Part shown: positions 44,584 through 55,887 of the stretch, in pieces
Layout: each line of letters opens with the position of its first letter
Position numbering within the stretch: the stretch's first letter is position 1
NCBI RefSeq assembly: GCF_014805625.2
Contig: NW_023998414.1
Span: 24,566,325 to 24,630,324, forward strand
Origin: Glossina fuscipes
Taxonomy: Eukaryota > Arthropoda > Insecta > Diptera > Glossinidae
Direction of reading: 5' to 3'
Length of the DNA: 64,000 nucleotides
Program-made: the position numbers and the translations under genes
Notes under the pieces: generated by a model
What the model was told of the DNA's origin: nothing
What the model saw: only the letters and a program-made list of their open reading frames with translations
Databases searched by the model: none

Positions 44584-47343
44584 ATGTTTTTAGCTTTGTC
44601 TCGTGGCGTTGGAGTGAAGACTCAGAGTTCGCAAGCCGCTGAATATTTATTTAATGTTATTAATTTTTTGGCTCAAGATTTTCATCGCAAATGGACATTT
44701 GGATTTTTTTTTCAATCCTTTGTCGCGAACGGTACAGTGGTACTATTTATGCCGATACTGTTCAATTTAAGTTACCTTAATGCCAGCATGCAATTCGATT
44801 TGGGCCAATTGTTCACATCGATCCAGGCAGCGATCAATATTTGCGCTATACCAATTAAATTCATTACGATGCAATTGTATATGAAAAATTTACATCGTAT
44901 TAATAAAATGTTAAATATTTTGGATAGTCGCTGCAAGCATCCGGAAGAATTTAATAAATTGCGTCATTGTGCAATTACCGGTAATCGTATATACGTTGGT
45001 GCAATTATTGTGTATTTCTCGTATTCGATTAGCACTTGCATGGGCTTCATGCTAACAGGCCAGGCGGCTTATAATATATATATACCCGGTATTAATTGGC
45101 GCAATTCACTATTGGAATTTGTTATACAAGGCTTAATAGAGTTTGCCTCAATGAATTTGATTTGCTTGCATCAAACGGTTTACGATTCTTACTCAGGCAT
45201 ATATCTATATATAATCCGGATACATATACAAATTTTAAACGAAAGAGTGAGACGTTTGGGCTCGAATCTAAAAAACGATGAAAAGCAGAGTTACGAAGAG
45301 TTAATTCAATCCATTCTCGATCACAAACTTATTCTAAGGTAAAATTATAGTAAAGTCCATTACAATTCTTATTATGTTCGCCTAGAATTGAAATTTTAGT
45401 TCTCTTTCTCTATCTTATTTAGAAGAGCGATCAAGGGCTTCGAAATAAAAGCGGATAAGTCTTTTCGCGAATGGAAGATGCATCGGGTTTTCACATATCG
45501 GTTGAGGGGGTCGTACCTGCACTGAACGCTTATCTTTTTCTTTCTCCCCCCCCCCCCCCCTCCCCCCTATTTTTTCGTAGCTTTTCTTTCTTTATACTAT
45601 ACACGACTTGTGGTATATTTAGCTGTTGTAACATTCAAACGTACTTAATGCTCAACTTATATTGTATGGGACGTACTCATCTTTTTAATCAATTTAGACT
45701 GTCTGTCCGTCTATCTCTTTGGCCCTGTGATATCTGTCCATGGATTTTAGGTGGCGCCTGAAAAGAGAAACCTATTAAATATGTCTTTTGTAATTTTCAA
45801 AGATTCTCTACTAAAATCACTGAGCAATAATACTTCGACATATTTAATTGACCTGAACCCCCTAGTTGAACCCCTTTACATTTAATCGTTCTTACGAAAA
45901 CGAAAAAAAGCGTCTAATTTTTAATAACGACATAAAACACCAAATGTTAATGAAGTATGTCAAAAATTTGGGATCTATAGGTTAAACACAAGAAAATAAG
46001 GCGGAGAGACAAGTTTACATTGATTCGGAAAGTGATTCTAGATCGTTCATGCATGCATTTGTACACAAACCTTGAGCCGAATACCATTCTTGGCTAGTGC
46101 TTCTACACGAGTAATCTCATGGCCTCGAAAATCGTTAAGGTCTTACTTCCATAGAACATAGTATACTGACTAAATGGTTCGTTAATACGCTACAGATATG
46201 AAAATGGGTACCCGTAGGATGCTTAAGTGGTTTATTGTGTACTACTACGATTATTCGGAATTGTATTGATTGATATACACTAAAGGATTTGGATTTTTTA
46301 AAAAATTTGGACCGACTAATGAAGCGATTAGCTAAAGAATATCTTGCCACTTTCCATACGTTCTGGTAAGGAAAATCGGATAAAAAAGTCGGAAAATCGG
46401 ATCTTGAAACAGCCGCTGGTCGACTAAGGGATATCACGAAAATTAATATGTCCGCTATGAGATTTCGTAAATCATTTTTAGCACTTAATTCCGCATATGG
46501 CTTTTTCTCCGCTCACTCTCCGTGCCACTTACAATTTGTTGTTTTCTTCTCGATTAAAAAGAAAGGGAAATGTCTTGACGTGTTCAAGAGACAATCAATG
46601 TTAATAAATATTACCTTGAGCTCTACAAAGGCTTTCTAAAACTGTGAACTTACGTTTCAACCTTTAGTTGGCGCAGTGTTATTGACTTATCGGCTGTAAA
46701 AACCGCATTCAATAAAAAGGTTGATAAGGCCTTGGATATAAAATTCTGGGCTTTACAAACCAGTCAAAATACTCCCTGTAGTAGATAAACAATTTTGTTA
46801 ATCTTGAATGGTCTTCATTACAGATTGGTTACAGCCATAAGTCCAATGATTTCGTTAACCATATTTGTACAATTCGCCATTACCGCAGCTATGTTGGCTA
46901 CTACAATGATTAATATTTCCTTCTTTTCCAATGTCGTTGGCCGTATTGCTTCGATATTTTACATTATATTGGTGTTCGCGCAATCATCGCTATGCTGCTA
47001 TCAAGCCACTTGCCTTGTATCGGACGCAGATGAATTGCCTGTCTCCATTTTTCATTGTCAATGGGTTCAGCAAGGATACCGCTTTCGCAAAATGATTATC
47101 TATTTCATGGTGAACACTCAAAAACCCATAATATTCACAGCAGGGAAACTATTCCCCGTTAATATGGCTAGCGTTCTTAGTGTAAGTTATGCTCGTTTTA
47201 TGAAAAAAAAAAAAAAAAAAAAAACAGTAAATATGAAGAAAACCTTTCGGATAAATTTTATCATCCTATAGATTGCTAAATGTTCGTTTTCATTCTATGC
47301 GCTACTCAAGGAAATGGATTTCGGTGGACAAGACAAAGATTAA
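44584..47343 (+). CDS. Odorant receptor 1 of a three-gene array
   Basis: Insect seven-transmembrane odorant receptor, expected to form a ligand-gated channel with Orco in olfactory neurons. Exons 44584-45338, 46824-47181 and 47272-47343 join in phase to 1185 nt, 394 residues, the usual length. Hydrophobic segments follow the family pattern. Recognisable family features are LTSIQ-like FTSIQAAIN, NKMLNILDSRCK, YDSYSGIYLYIIRIH, the DHK just before the first splice, SLTIFVQF opening exon 2, and TAGKLFPVNMAS near the last membrane segment. It resembles the Or42/Or59/Or22/Or7a-type clade; exact orthology is not claimed. The start is the first ATG after a TATA box. Intron 1 is 1485 nt, against 57 and 69 nt in its neighbours, and carries repeat sequence. 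Intact, no internal stops. Confidence 0.85.
45339..46823 (+). other. Enlarged intron 1 of odorant receptor 1
   Basis: Starts gtaaaa after CTAAG and ends ttacag before the SPMISLTIFVQF-coding exon. It contains a C-rich tract (about 45546-45567) and a repeat piece with GACTGTCTGTCCGTC at about 45699. The same intron is 57 nt and 69 nt in the other two receptors. Confidence 0.7.
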
Positions 47344-47699
47344 ACTAAAGAAATCTTACTCGTCATAATGCGGTGGAAAAGTTTTCATTTTAATTAGAAC
47401 AAAAATAAAAACTTTCTTTATGCATATTTAATAATATTTCATTTCCTTGCTAGAAACTGACATCTGTCGATTGTAAAGAAAAAAGTCGAAAGAAATGTGT
47501 GAATATGTGAAAGTTAAGTAAAATCATTAATTTAATGGCAATAAAGTGAAAATTTACTTATAGGTGAAATATAATAGTTTGTGTAATTAATTGCACAAAT
47601 TTGTTTTCTTTCTCCTCTTTGGTTTTCTTTACGCAATGTTGACATGTATCCAAGCGGACCACATTTATACGCTACGCAATTTGTGGCAGAGGATGTGTT

Positions 47700-48660
47700 C
47701 AGTTAGGACGGACATATGTAATACGCAGCAGACCCATCTTTTATTATACCGATCGATTCAGAATCATAATCCGAATTGATCGAAGACTGTCTGTCCTTCT
47801 GTTCACGTAAAATCGTGTTCAAGCTACAGCTCGCGTTTGAGATGTTTCAATGAAATTTGTTACAGTGATGTGTGTTGTCCCTAAGACAAGCGCTTGTGAA
47901 AATGATTCGGATCGGCCCATTTTTTTCCAATATAACGCTCTATACTGAAAAGTCATTATATGGAAAAAAATTACAATTTTCAAAAATTCTCGGCGATTAT
48001 TGGGAAAGGCGTTGGATTCGATTATTAATAAATGAAAAATCCAGATCATCATGAATAGCTTTGTTGCTAAGGAATTAAGGAGATATATTAACTGAAGCGC
48101 TTTGGATTGATATTTTTGATGTATTTCAATATTCGTATGGGCTATTTCACACTTAAGCTTAACGCATGAGAACCGAGCATACGTCTAAGAAACGATATAT
48201 GTAGCTACTTAACAAAGTACGGTCAACTGCACTGAATTTCGAACCCGCGACCAATGACTTGATATACGCTAGGCATGATTTTTCCATATTAATCTTTGCT
48301 TAATACGCAAGCCGAGCAATCCATAGGGACGTTATTCAAAAAAAACCGCACCCAATCTAAATTATTTCCACCAATTTTCGAATGCCAAATTACTATAACT
48401 CAGCGATTTTTGTAGAGGAATTTTGAAAATTGCAATTTTTTCAAATTAAAAAAGTGTGGGGTCGATAAAATTGTTGCGATTTACTAAGATGCGTCTGATG
48501 GGTCAAATTTGCGTTAATGTACCAAATCTCAGCAAAATATCTCCAAAAGTTGCAACTTGTAGATTGAATGCAAGAATAGATGGACAGATATCAGATGGGC
48601 AGACGGGCAGACGGGCAGATAGACAGGTCGGTCGATCTTAAGTCTTTCTGCGAGTTAGAT
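47700..48660 (+). repeat. Dispersed repeat family A, two units, with SINE inserted
   Basis: The first unit matches 31.8 kb (AGACTGTCTGTCCTTCTG, GTGTTCAAGCTACAGCTCGC). The second, from about 48.44 kb, matches 23.8 kb and ends in a GGGCAGACGGGCAGATAG tract. The SINE copy lies between them on the other strand. Confidence 0.5.
48225..48280 (-). mobile_element. tRNA-derived SINE head (copy 2)
   Basis: On the minus strand this segment reads GCCTAG, a diverged spacer, then TTGGTCGCGGGTTCGAAAT and CAGTGC, matching the B-box region of the copy at 55.2 kb. The A-box side is poorly conserved. Confidence 0.4.
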
Positions 48661-49399
48661 ACATCTCGTACAAACTTGATATACCTAATATTATATGTAA
48701 TAAAAAATTAAGAAAGAGAAAAGCTCGCAGAAAGGGCTTACTTAGCAAAAGCTTTCTCTTTTTCGAAATTCATGCTTTCTCATGTCATCATTATAATCGA
48801 AAAGAACAAATTGTAATGCGCTGGATCTACAGGTGCTGCTTGCTACGTGAACAAGTTGATTTCGCGGAAAATCGAAACCCAAAACGAACCATTTTCCGAT
48901 ACCTTATTTAAATCTTATTTATAAAAGCATATATGAATTCACTACTAAATCTGCGGCAAATACCGAACGCGGCTAAACATTTCAGTGAAAAACATTTGAC
49001 CTATTTCATCTTGATGAATTGCGAAGAAAGTCTTATGCCATACTCTTTGTTTCAGGTTTTTTTTTTTATCAAAATTTCATATTTCATTTACATTTTATTA
49101 TGGGGACACTATATGTGCTTTGAAAGGACCTGTAATCTATTCACATTTTTTTCACAAAATTTGTTTTCGATAAATTCTATAACTTTTCGAAGACGAGACA
49201 CTTTACTTTTTAGATCCATAAATGGAAAAAATCGTCCATGCCCATACAATGTTACAAGTGTTAAAATTTTTTTTTTTTTTCACTTTTTTAAGCTTTTATG
49301 CATTCATTGATCATAAGGCAAACAAGGTATTCTTCAAGTGCAGATATATTATCTATATATTATCTATATATTATATATAAGATATATTATTATATTATT

Positions 49400-49575
49400 A
49401 TGGGTTAATTTTAAAATGAATATGGTAGGACAGCGCGACCTGGTGGATTAATTTTTTCTTAATAATACCAGCGATATGGGTATCAAATAAAAGAACTTGA
49501 AGAGTAGAATGCGAAAAGCATAGTGATGGGTATGCAAGATTCGGCCTTCGCCGAATATAATTTTATTAATTGTTT
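49400..49575 (+). repeat. Dispersed repeat family B hairpin end, short copy
   Basis: Carries GTGATGGGTATGCAAG, then the perfect hairpin ATTCGGCCTTCGCCGAAT at 49539-49556, then ATAATTTTATTAATTG. Confidence 0.5.
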
Positions 49576-49980
49576 TTAACTATTCTAACATAGATTTAAC
49601 TACAGCAGTAACGTAGCCTATAAAATATATTAAAGTTGATAAAGTAAATGCAGGAATTTTAGGGAGGAAAGTGAAGCAGTCAACATGAGACATATAAAAA
49701 AAGGACACCTCACTCATATTATAATAACAAATGAATTAAATAACTAAGTTAACTACGTAACTCGTTAACCCGTCCTAAAATGAAGTGTCAAAAATTGAAG
49801 CTTACTGATTATTTAATACTAGACTTTTGGGAAGGCAAAGAAAAGCGTGAAGAAAGTTTTTCGAAATAATCATTAATTTAAAGAATTATTAAGTTGAAAA
49901 GAAAAAAAAAAAGTTCTTCAATAACATAATAACTTAACAGATAGTTTATAGGCAATGGATGGGCAATATACAAAAAGTTA

Positions 49981-49987
49981 TATAAAA
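49981..49987 (+). promoter_or_regulatory. TATA box of odorant receptor 2
   Basis: TATAAAA 61 bases before the ATG at 50048. Expected transcription start near 50011-50016 would give a leader of about 35 nt. It supports the choice of the 10-nt first coding exon. Confidence 0.5.
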
Positions 49988-50047
49988 ACCGAGAGAGGAT
50001 ATTATCGTCTGCCAGAATACAGACATTGAAACAACATCCTTGTCGAT

Positions 50048-51412
50048 ATGGTAGCAGGTAAACTAAACTTAGTTAAACAAATTAAATAAGGCGTTAGTGT
50101 TAAATCTGTTCATGAAATCTTTTTTATATAGATTATAAATTGTCAGCTAGTTCATTGGAAGCGGCCACTTACCTATTTCGCATATACCGCGTTTTGGGCA
50201 TTAATAAACCACAAAGTCATCAAAATCTCTACATTTTCTATAGCATTATCTTAAATGGTTTAGTTAACTTTCTACAGCCAATTGCGTTTACAATGAACTA
50301 TTTCACCAACGAACTCGTTTCGAAATTGGGCTCATTACTCACTTCCATCGAAATTGTAATCAATATTTACGGTTGTACGGTAAAATTCATCATCATAGCT
50401 TGGCTATTGCCGCGATCGCGCGCCACCATTCAGTTATTGAAGGAACTTGATGAACGCTGCCAGACTCCCGATGAGCGAGAGCTATTAAAGAATATTAAAA
50501 AATTTGGCCGCTTGGTTATTGTGATATTAGCGGCATCGTATCTTTTATATTCCGTATCACAATTCATTTGTTCACTAATTGCCGGCCATCCTCCCTACGG
50601 TCTCTATATACCATACATTAATTGGAAACGATCTTTCTGGGAATTTCTGTTTGCCTCTAGCATAGAATTTCTATTAATGAATGTTTCGTGCATCGTCCAA
50701 GCTAGCAATGATGCTTATCCCATCATTTACATAAATATTTTACGTACCCATATAAAGATTTTATTAAAACGTCTTAATAGACTCGGCACGGGACTAGACA
50801 AGAGTAAAGAAGAGCATTTAGAAGAATTGAAATTGTGTATAAAAGATCATAAGAATTTGAACAGGTATATATGCGGGCATGTGTTTTTATGCTAATAAAT
50901 CATTTCTATTGTCGATTTTAGCTTATTCGAGAGTATTGCTCCCATTATTTCGACCACGGTATTCGTTCAATTCATGATCACTGCAGCCATAATTGCTCTC
51001 ACGCTTATCAATATGTTATTTTTTACTACCAATTTATCGGCGGTTGCAAACTCATGCGTTTATATTGCCGACTTGGTATTAGAAATTTTTCCGATCTGCT
51101 ATTATGCCAACTGCCTTATCGACGACAACGATCGTTTATCTCTGGAAATTTTTCATTCCGCTTGGCCTGAACAAAACAAAATTTATCGCAAAATGTTGAT
51201 CGTTTTCATGCAACGTTCTCAGCAATCGATGTCATTAACAGCCGGTAAAATGTTTCCCATTAACTTGAATACATTCATAAGTGTAAGTAATTTTAAAAGA
51301 ATTTTCAAGGAATTAATTAATTTTTAATTTTAAAAATAATTTATATTTAAAGATTATTAAATTTTCCTTCTCGGTGTACACCTTAATAAAAACCGTAGGT
51401 ATCAAGGAGTAA
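50048..51412 (+). CDS. Odorant receptor 2 of a three-gene array
   Basis: Seven-transmembrane insect odorant receptor, tandem paralogue of its neighbours. Exons: a 10-nt first exon 50048-50057 (ATGGTAGCAG), then 50132-50864, 50922-51282 and 51353-51412. Phases join to 1164 nt, 387 residues. The tiny first exon is inferred: the long frame has no ATG at its beginning, the acceptor tatatag at 50125-50131 needs one preceding base, and ATG GTA GCA G|gtaaac supplies it just after a TATA box. Visible family features: LLKELDERCQTP, NDAYPIIYINILRTH, KDHKNLN before the second splice, TTVFVQFMITAA, LIDDNDRLS, EIFHSAWPEQNKIYRKM and TAGKMFPINLNTF. The second and third intron positions and phases match the other two receptors. 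Complete; no defect seen. Confidence 0.87.
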
Positions 51413-51439
51413 TTATTGCAACGAAATATTGAACAAAAA

Positions 51440-52620
51440 AAAAAAAAAAACAAAGTAAAAAACTTATATTCGGTTGTGACCGAATCTTTTACACCCTTCA
51501 CCGTTAACCGAAGCAAGACAGCAAAAGTAAACGAACTACATTTTCATTCTTTCTAGTGTGGAGTGGGTGGGCGGCTAATTTTTTTGTATTTACAGAATAA
51601 ACATTTTTGTTGTAGGGGCAACTGGACGTCGTAGTTGTGTCCATAGAAAAGTTTTAGTCACTGCCAAGGCCTTTCGAGGCTGGCATTCAAAATGTAAAAC
51701 TCGCTAAGGATTTATATACTTTATAGCGTTTTTCAAACTTGTTTTTGTTCATTAAAAAATTAAATTTTAATGCACTATAATAATGGATAGGCGTGGTCAA
51801 TGTTTTCTATTTTCAGAATAAATATAGAAATTTCCATGGCGTATATGTTGCACTTTGTGAATACCAATCATAAAATCCGAAATTCAAAAGTGTGCACATT
51901 TACTACTATATAGGCGTGGGGGCGTGTTGTAGGCCTATTCTTTGTTCAATTTGGCACATTTTCGAATTTTCTTTCAAGTTCATAGGTAATCTCTCTTTAT
52001 TTTTGCGAACGGGATAAGTCTTAACGTAGATATTACGCGTTTACGCAGGCGGACTGACGGACAGATGAACCAACGGATATGCATAGGTGCATTCCCAATT
52101 TGAAACTGATCAAGAATTCATATACTTTATGCGGTGGGGTTTATGACGCCCTATAAAATTAAGTAGGCATAGGTGTTTTTTCCCATTTTTTTAGATATAC
52201 CGCAGCATCCCCCACAGAATACATCATGAAATTTTTGTAGATTTATCTGCTGTGGTCTACAAGTAATGAGAAAAATAACTCAGTTTTTATTCATTTTGTA
52301 AAACCGAGGTGTCTGTACTTTACGTAGAACTGTGGGCGTGAGGCCTTCGACCAATTTAGCCAACTTTCAACAGTTACCAGCTTGTAAGAATTTCCAATGT
52401 TTGTGGCAACTTTGAACTCGAGAACTTCATTTGTGCTGCCAAGAGAATGCCTACAACAGATATTATGCCGATGGACGGACAATTGCATATGCTTAAATCA
52501 ACTCAGAATTTGAGGCTGATCAAGAATATATATATATATTTTGCGGGTTCTCTTCCTTGTAGGCGTTGCACACGTTTTCAAAACATTTGAATATTCATCT
52601 CATGCGTGGGTGATGGGTGT
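51440..52620 (-). repeat. Dispersed repeat family B, long copy with hairpin end
   Basis: Starts with the perfect hairpin ATTCGGTTGTGACCGAAT at 51468-51485, 56 bases past the odorant receptor 2 stop codon. It then holds two further units (CACTATAATAATGGATAGGCG at ~51773; CCCTATAAAATTAAGTAGGC at ~52151) with GGACTGACGGACAGATG between them. Confidence 0.55.
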
Positions 52621-53384
52621 AACAAGCAATCTAAATTAACAGATTTTTTGCAAAAGAATATATGGATCTGAAGATAATGCAGAACAGATGATGCTCAGAG
52701 GATGATATCTTCGGTCAGTAGTGCTCAGCGATGACGAAGAAGGCATTGTTTAATTCATATTAATATTTTAATAAAGATATTTATCTTAATTATGAAAATC
52801 TGATACAATGTTTTTTAATTTTCAAAACTTAACCCTCACAATTCCTTATTTCGTATAACTTAGGACGAATTCGCTTAGGACGGCAATTTTTTTGGACGTA
52901 ACTTCCCGTTTATTTATTTATTTTTTTCTTAATGACCAATCAGTTATGTGATATCCTCTATTCGCGTAACACGGTGACGGTTAGAAAGAAGAGACGAAGG
53001 AAAAAGAAATGAGGATTTAATGATCGAAACAGCGACCTGCTAGCACTAACTTGGTGGTCGTGATTCTTACCTACTCGGATATCCATGCGCGGTTATACGG
53101 GGTTTGCCCGTATTATGCTGACTACAATGTCTTTTATATCAGTTTCCATCACTTCATCCATCCTTTTCATGCATTCATTACATCCTTTAACATGCATTTT
53201 ACAATTCATTTGAAAAACTTGCAAAAAATCAACAAAAGTGAATGTTAGTCGGGCCAGGCCGACACCTTACACCATATTGTCTAACCCAATTCTTATTTTT
53301 TCATATTTTTATCTGAACTTATGGGACTGTATATTAAAAACAAGGCCTCTTCGTAAATGAAAGATCGAATGGGAATGGGAATGG

Positions 53385-53590
53385 AGGGTTCTGCCGCAAC
53401 CAGCATACTCACCAGACATAGCGCTTTTTCACTACCAAAAGATTCAGGATGACTTAATTGATGCGCGATTTCGAAGCATTGAAGAAGTGCAAAATGGTTC
53501 GGCGATTGGATTGCTAGACACGGTATCGCCGTGTTTTCGAGAAGATGGGAAAAAGTTGTAGATAATGATGGAAAATATTTTGATTACTAT
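53385..53590 (+). mobile_element. Mariner transposase C-terminal remnant
   Basis: Plus-strand frames read YSPDIALFHYQ followed by ARFRSIEEVQN, then, after a frame change, RRWEKVVDNDGKYFDY near 53540-53578. This order (last catalytic Asp region, then the WEKVVDNDG tail) is that of a mariner transposase of a different lineage from the 43-kb copy. Stops and frameshifts make it a fossil. Flanking limits are uncertain. Confidence 0.6.
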
Positions 53591-54405
53591 ATATATTGCA
53601 ACAATTTTTCTCAATAAATGCCTTTTTCGAGTGGAAGAAAGGTTCAGAATACATCGAAGCAAGCATCGAAGTGGTTTGCCAAATTGTTTCTTGAGGGGAA
53701 TTTTTATCATAAAGAGGTATTTCACCTCCGTCGTTCAAATAAAATAATGCTTTTTATCAACTTCGATCGATATACGATGACGGCTTAGAAAGATTTACCA
53801 TTGATCAGCTAACAATTTCAAAACGCATACGAAAGTTTTTCCTGAAAATTTTTGGAGTTTATGCAAACTTTTTAGGCTGCTATGTAACGTCGAGCCAAGA
53901 TACCTTTAATATACAATGCAAAGCTGGAGCTTGTCTATAAGGTCAGAGACAATCTTAGCATTAATTTCTTCGCAATATTTCGTATTTGAAATATGCTTGA
54001 GTTTCTTACTATAGGTTCAAGCATTGACTTGATATTTGTCTTTGCTATCCACAGATACGATAGGCAAGACGCCTTGATCACCGGTATCAATTGACATATT
54101 GAAAAAGAAGAAGAAGAAGAAAATTAGGAAAAGAAAAACTCTATTGTGATATTATGCATGGGGCGGGTGGATGTCGAAGATGCACATCAAGACGAACATG
54201 ATGTAAATTTTCGTTAGCTCTCTTAAGGGTTTGCATATTTTAATGCAAAAAAAAAAAAATAAATAAATAAATAAAATAAAAATTATTGAGGTGCGATTAA
54301 TTTAATCGCTATTAATGATAATTAAATTTAATTGCTGTTTTCTTTGCATTAAAAATGCACAATAGGTTACACGAAAAATGGTTAACTGGTCAAGTTCAAC
54401 GAAAG

Positions 54406-54438
<33 letters not shown>

Positions 54439-54509
54439 TATATATATTTATTTGTTATATATATATATTTGTTATTTTTCGTAAAAATGAGTTTAATGTC
54501 TATTCAGAA

Positions 54510-54630
54510 ATGGAAAGTGTAATACCGAACACGGTCGACGACCAACAACAATCAGACGAAAGGGATAGCATCGACAAAGAAAGATTCGATAGTCAGCTTA
54601 AAATAGATTATAATAACAATGTTAAAAATG
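54510..54630 (+). other. Orphan candidate coding exon between odorant receptors 2 and 3
   Basis: ATG at 54510, two bases after a ttcag acceptor-like site, opens a hydrophilic 40-codon stretch (MESVIPNTVDDQQQSDERD, later KERFDSQLKIDYNNNVKN) that ends at a good donor, G|gtatgt. It is balanced in composition and unlike its AT-repeat surroundings. A following acceptor at 54726 would add only seven codons before a stop. No family recognised. Confidence 0.3.
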
Positions 54631-55214
54631 GTATGTAAAATAAATTAATAATATCATCATTTTACTTTAATTGATTTAACATTGTATTCAATAATATTTT
54701 CATAATTTATTCTATTCAACATAAAGCACTCTTGACCAGCTTAATTTAGCCATGTCCGAGAATCAATTGCTCTGGAAGCTCTGGAAAATTCCATCGTTCC
54801 ATGAATTAAGGAACTTTAAGAGCTTGAAAGCAATAAATTACCCAAAATAAAAAGTGAAGTTTTAAAGTTCCTTGCCTGATAGTAAAGGAATAGGTGGTGG
54901 TAACCGGTTTCTCGTACATTCTTTAAATATGGCTAAGTTTAACCGCAACTTATGAAATTAAAAATGTATCGCTCCTCCTCCTTCCGCTTCTTTATTAGAA
55001 GGAGTATCCTTAGCTCAAAGAAGAAAACAAATATCCATACACAGGTCACAAAGTAATGACAGGCGCGTCAACCACGTTGAAGCTGTTCTTCTATAACTGA
55101 AATCTGACTCTCACGTATAACCGGCATCACCGTACCAAGACGGCGAAATTACGCTCCCCCCGCCCCCGCTATAAAACATTTTCAACCTCTTCCCAAACCA
55201 ATAACAATAAATCC

Positions 55215-55290
55215 GCCTGAATGGCCGACTAGGCCTAGAATTTCGACTAACAATTCAATGGTCGCGGGTTCAAATCTCAAGTGCGATAAA
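55215..55290 (+). mobile_element. tRNA-derived SINE head (copy 1)
   Basis: An A-box-like TGGCCGACTAGG at 55222-55233 and a B-box-like GGTTCAAATCT at 55267-55277 lie at tRNA-like spacing. A second copy shares the core around the B box (see 48225-48280). No full cloverleaf with acceptor pairing is evident, so this is a SINE rather than a tRNA gene. Confidence 0.45.
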
Positions 55291-55887
55291 GTTTTCAATA
55301 AAGCAGATGACGCTAGTGCTTTAAAACTTTAGTCTTAAAATTTACTTCTCTGACTAAACTAAATATAGTAATGATAATAATAATAAGAGGTTTCAATAAA
55401 AGTCCGAGACAACCACAAATACGCACTACCTATCTGACTATCGGGATGAAAGCCTTCTTACCTGACTGCTGGGTATAGACCTTCGGGGAGTATTGTGCTG
55501 GCTATGATTACCTCGAAGTTTCGTAGGGAACTATCAAAGAGGTGTTCAGATAGGCCCTGGCGCGTATCAATCAACGAGAAAATGACTGACAGACATTTTC
55601 TATTTCGGTACCATAGGAGCAGTGGGGCCCCTTTTAGTGTGGATTGTCCTACTCCTTAAAGGGCACCAGTTATCGTTTGGCAAGAAAACTAGTGTGCCAT
55701 CGGGCACGTTAGACCTTCACGGTATAGACTCACGTAAAACCATATAAGGAATCAGTACAAACTTATTAACATTAAATGGAAAACTGTTATTTTATGCAGA
55801 GAATCGTCAAATGTATCCTTCGTTGGCTACATCGATATTTCGTATTATTTTATCATTTTCACCAATAGATGTCGTTGATCAAAATAT

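Noticed and set aside
48933..49310. TATA-preceded open frame between receptors 1 and 2 (TATAAAAG at 48920)
   Set aside because: Considered as a receptor pseudogene, but no receptor motif or splice pattern matched, and the second half is poly-T-rich.
55420..55760. Less AT-rich segment before receptor 3
   Set aside because: Looks like old repeat sequence but no frame or terminal structure could be tied to a known element.
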